A DNA stretch of 35,114 nucleotides, taken from the NCBI GenBank assembly GCA_029781535.1, contig JAKOWL010000234.1, forward strand, positions 1 to 35,114. The letters run 5' to 3'. The notes under the pieces are model-generated. The model worked only from the letters and a program-made list of their open reading frames with translations, did no database searches and had not been told where the DNA came from. The DNA is from Pseudomonadota bacterium. Lineage in GTDB: Bacteria > Pseudomonadota > Gammaproteobacteria > Burkholderiales > Methylophilaceae. Positions 32,966 to 35,114 of this stretch are shown here, piece after piece. The position numbers were made by a program, and so were the translations under genes. Position 1 is the stretch's first letter, and each line of letters begins with the position of its first letter.

Positions 32966-34330
32966 ATGTTAGAGAATTTAACCGGACGCTTGCAGGGCGT
33001 CATCAAAAACCTGCGTGGTCACGCACGCCTCACTGAAGAAAATATTACTGACGCGATGCGTGAAGTGCGCATGGCTTTGCTGGAGGCAGACGTTGCCCTA
33101 CCGGTAGTGAAAGATTTCATTACCCGCGTTAAAGAACGTGCGCAAGGTAAGGAAGTCCTCCAAAGCTTGACACCTGGGCAGGCGGTGATTGAGGTGGTCA
33201 ACGATGAGTTGACGGAGCTGATGGGTAAGGCCAATGTGGCTTTGAATCTGGCAGCTGTGCCACCAGCAATCATCCTGATGGCGGGTCTGCAAGGTTCTGG
33301 TAAAACGACCACTTCCGCCAAGCTGGCGAAATTACTCAAGGAACAAAAAAAGAAAGTGTTGCTCGCGAGCGCCGATGTATATCGCCCTGCCGCGATTACC
33401 CAGCTGCAGACGCTAGGTAAACAGCTAGATGTGGATTGCTTTGATAGCGATCCAAAGCAAAAGCCGGCTGAGATTGCGGCGCAGGTGCTGGATTTTGCCA
33501 AGAAAAACTATTATGACGTGGTGATATTCGATACCGCCGGCCGGTTGGGTATTGATGAGGCCATGATGAACGAGATCAAGGCCTTGCACGCTCAGCTCAA
33601 GCCAGTAGAAACGTTGTTTGTTGTGGATGCCATGCAGGGCCAGGATGCTGTCAACACCGCCAAAGCTTTTGGTGATGCCTTGCCGCTGACTGGCGTGGTC
33701 TTGACCAAGCTGGATGGTGATGCGCGAGGAGGTGCAGCACTATCAGTACGCCATGTGACTGGCAAACCTATCAAATTCATCGGGGTCAGTGAGAAAGTGG
33801 ATGGTTTGGAGCCTTTCCACCCGGACCGTATGGCGGGCCGTATCCTAGGCATGGGTGACGTGCTTGGCCTGATTGAAGAAGCGCATAAAAAAGTGGATTT
33901 GGCTGAGGCGCAAAAAGTTGCCGAGAAAATCAAATCTGGCGCCAAGTTTGATTTGGAAGACTTTAAAGCGCAAATGGTGCAAATGCGCAAAATGGGCGGA
34001 ATGGGTGCTTTGATGGATAAGATGCCTGCACAATTGGCAGGAATGGCGCAAAAAGTAAATAACGAAGATGCTGATATAGCATTGCGCCGTATCGAGGGCA
34101 TAATCAACAGCATGACCCCATTAGAAAGACGCAAGCCGGAGTTGATCAAGGCAACCCGTAAGAAACGTATTGCTGCAGGCAGCGGCGTGCAAGTGCAAGA
34201 GGTAAACCGCTTGCTGAATCAATTTGAAGAAACACAGAAGATGATGAAAATGTTCAGCAAAGGCGGTATGGCTAAGATGATGCGAGGGTTGGGTGGGGTG
34301 ATGGGAGGCAAGTTTCCCGGTATGCGCTGA
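32966..34330 (+). CDS. ffh: Signal recognition particle protein Ffh
   Basis: The SRP GTPase that binds signal sequences and 4.5S RNA and docks with FtsY. The 454-residue chain has the N domain (LTGRLQGVIKNLRG...), the G domain with GLQGSGKTTTSAKLA near 108, DTAGR, TKLDGDARGGAAL, and a methionine-rich M domain (MRKMGGMGALMDKMP, then the tail rich in Met and Gly). Normal length. The -10-like TAAAAT at 32933-32938 lies 27 bases before the ATG. Confidence 0.98.
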   Translation: MLENLTGRLQGVIKNLRGHARLTEENITDAMREVRMALLEADVALPVVKDFITRVKERAQGKEVLQSLTPGQAVIEVVNDELTELMGKANVALNLAAVPPAIILMAGLQGSGKTTTSAKLAKLLKEQKKKVLLASADVYRPAAITQLQTLGKQLDVDCFDSDPKQKPAEIAAQVLDFAKKNYYDVVIFDTAGRLGIDEAMMNEIKALHAQLKPVETLFVVDAMQGQDAVNTAKAFGDALPLTGVVLTKLDGDARGGAALSVRHVTGKPIKFIGVSEKVDGLEPFHPDRMAGRILGMGDVLGLIEEAHKKVDLAEAQKVAEKIKSGAKFDLEDFKAQMVQMRKMGGMGALMDKMPAQLAGMAQKVNNEDADIALRRIEGIINSMTPLERRKPELIKATRKKRIAAGSGVQVQEVNRLLNQFEETQKMMKMFSKGGMAKMMRGLGGVMGGKFPGMR

Positions 34331-34332
34331 TA

Positions 34333-34365
34333 AACAAGCAATAAATTTATGGAAAATTGCTTGTT
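34333..34365 (+). terminator. Hairpin after ffh
   Basis: AACAAGCAAT (34333-34342) and ATTGCTTGTT (34356-34365) form a perfect 10-bp stem with a 13-base loop, three bases past the ffh stop. It ends in ACGGG with no T tract, so termination may need another factor. Confidence 0.5.
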
Positions 34366-34370
34366 ACGGG

Positions 34371-34399
34371 TTGACCAATCGACTGCTTTCTAGCATAAT
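34371..34399 (+). promoter_or_regulatory. Promoter of tRNA-Lys
   Basis: TTGACC (34371-34376), a 17-base spacer and CATAAT (34394-34399), 45 bases before the tRNA. Confidence 0.7.
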
Positions 34400-34444
34400 C
34401 GCGGTCTTGCATTTTTGGGCTCGCCCAGTGCAGTAAATCAGAAT

Positions 34445-34520
34445 GGGGTGTTAGCTCAGCTGGTAGAGCAGCGGACTTTTAATCCGTTTGTCGTGGGTTC
34501 GATCCCCGCACACCCTACCA
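34445..34520 (+). tRNA. tRNA-Lys(UUU)
   Basis: A 76-base cloverleaf. The acceptor stem GGGGTGT pairs with ACACCCT (with a G-U first pair), CCA is encoded, the anticodon loop CTTTTAA gives UUU, and the T arm has GGGTTCGATCCC. Confidence 0.96.
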
Positions 34521-34528
34521 AATAAATC

Positions 34529-34561
34529 AAAGGCTTGTGTTTAAAAAACACAAGCCTTTTT
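34529..34561 (+). terminator. Rho-independent terminator of tRNA-Lys
   Basis: AAAGGCTTGTGTTT (34529-34542) and AAACACAAGCCTTT (34546-34559) form a 14-bp stem with a 3-base loop running into T residues at 34557-34561. Confidence 0.92.
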
Positions 34562-34888
34562 CGTTTCATAGTTGTCGTTGCACAGCAGAATTGATTAACG
34601 TAAGCCGCAATTGTCAGTGTTACATAAAGTGTCCGTTGCTTAAGGGCAAAAATCACTTACTCAATGAATTAGCCATTTCTGCTATAGCTCGCCATATTCT
34701 GGAATATAAGCCAAATCCTTTATAACTTAAAGTAATAATGCATTGAATTTATTATAGAATTAATTATTGGCATCAATAGTTTATCTGCGACATACTTATT
34801 ATTAGATAGGTGTTTATTGTGAAATTTATTAATGGCAAAAAATTGCTGTATTAATAACTCTAAACTATTAAGTGGAAATCTGTATCTT
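34562..34888. other. A/T-rich intergenic stretch
   Basis: About 330 bases with no gene I can support. The only structure noticed is an imperfect A/T-rich hairpin at 34826-34857 (TTATTAAT with ATTAATAA, GCAA with TTGC inside), 30 bases before the next gene. Confidence 0.5.
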
Positions 34889-35114
34889 ATGAAAAATTAC
34901 TCTCAAACATTGGTCTATCTTAATAAGATTAAAATTTATTTATTAACAGCAGCTCTTTTGCCATTTTTGACTGCATGTGACCCAGTCAGTTTAACAGCTC
35001 TCGGTGTAGGAAGTTCAACAGGTGTAAACCATGCAATGAACGGGATTGCTTATCGAACCTTTGCATTGTCAACGTCACAAGTTAAGAGAGCCACTATTGC
35101 TGCTCTAGGACGCA
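34889..35114 (+). CDS. DUF3568-type lipoprotein, 3' end outside window
   Basis: An ORF open to the window end; 75 codons are visible. It starts MKNYSQTLVYLNK, has a hydrophobic signal and a lipobox FLTAC (Cys30), then a region LGVGSSTGVNHAMNGIAYRTF and a helix SQVKRATIAALGR that resemble DUF3568 lipoproteins, a small, uncharacterised exported family. A weak GTGGAAA lies about ten bases upstream. Strongly A/T-rich compared with ffh. Partial at the 3' end. Confidence 0.7.
   Translation, partial: MKNYSQTLVYLNKIKIYLLTAALLPFLTACDPVSLTALGVGSSTGVNHAMNGIAYRTFALSTSQVKRATIAALGR

Noticed and set aside
34456-34656. A 66-codon minus-strand frame over tRNA-Lys and its terminator
   Set aside because: Overlaps a complete tRNA and a strong terminator; tRNA antisense frames commonly give such spurious translations.

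Overview
The window looks like a chromosomal stretch of a betaproteobacterium, probably in or near the methylotroph-rich Methylophilaceae/Nitrosomonadales. The pointers are a giant DUF3683-type FAD/Fe-S oxidoreductase, a membrane-anchored cytochrome c5, an olsB-olsA-like pair, ypjD divergent to ffh, and moderate GC content. No marker gene fixes the genus, so this placement is inference.

Layout: (1) 1-2.7 kb is accessory DNA at the 3' end of a tRNA-Arg(CCG) gene. It holds a tyrosine integrase with a translationally coupled GNAT-like gene, a 378-base non-coding stretch with direct and inverted repeats, and a small DUF6326-like membrane protein. (2) 2.8-9.7 kb carries cytochrome c5, apaH, an ornithine-lipid acyltransferase pair (olsB, olsA), a glycine-zipper lipoprotein with a PfkB-family kinase, and a tlpA-hemJ-unknown-tetR cluster. 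(3) 9.8-16.1 kb reads rightward: the DUF3683 oxidoreductase, a zinc-ribbon membrane protein, pyrD and a glutathione transferase. (4) 16.1-23.4 kb reads leftward: clpS-clpA, a CNNM/CorC-like protein and yajC-secD-secF. (5) 23.5-25.3 kb is a divergent tetR/alpha-beta hydrolase module lying between yajC and tgt, which are neighbours in many proteobacteria. (6) 25.4-35.1 kb has tgt, pssA, leuA with a leucine-rich leader ORF, an EamA transporter, a HAD phosphatase, a DUF2235 protein, ypjD, ffh, tRNA-Lys(UUU) and a DUF3568-type lipoprotein cut by the window end.

Most genes are housekeeping: Sec translocation, proteolysis, pyrimidine, leucine, haem and phospholipid synthesis. The points most worth a second look are:
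- a 32-codon Leu-rich leader ORF before leuA that starts seven bases after a good -10, so it is probably translated from a leaderless transcript, with mutually exclusive RNA pairings;
- a membrane protein whose N-terminal half resembles the ligand domain of a TetR regulator but has no DNA-binding domain, encoded next to a real tetR that also looks leaderless and auto-regulated;
- a hairpin that buries the integrase Shine-Dalgarno sequence;
- a perfect 18-bp operator palindrome in the tetR/hydrolase insert.

I see no CRISPR array, insertion sequence, rRNA or recognisable defence system. All family calls are by eye from sequence motifs; no search was run.
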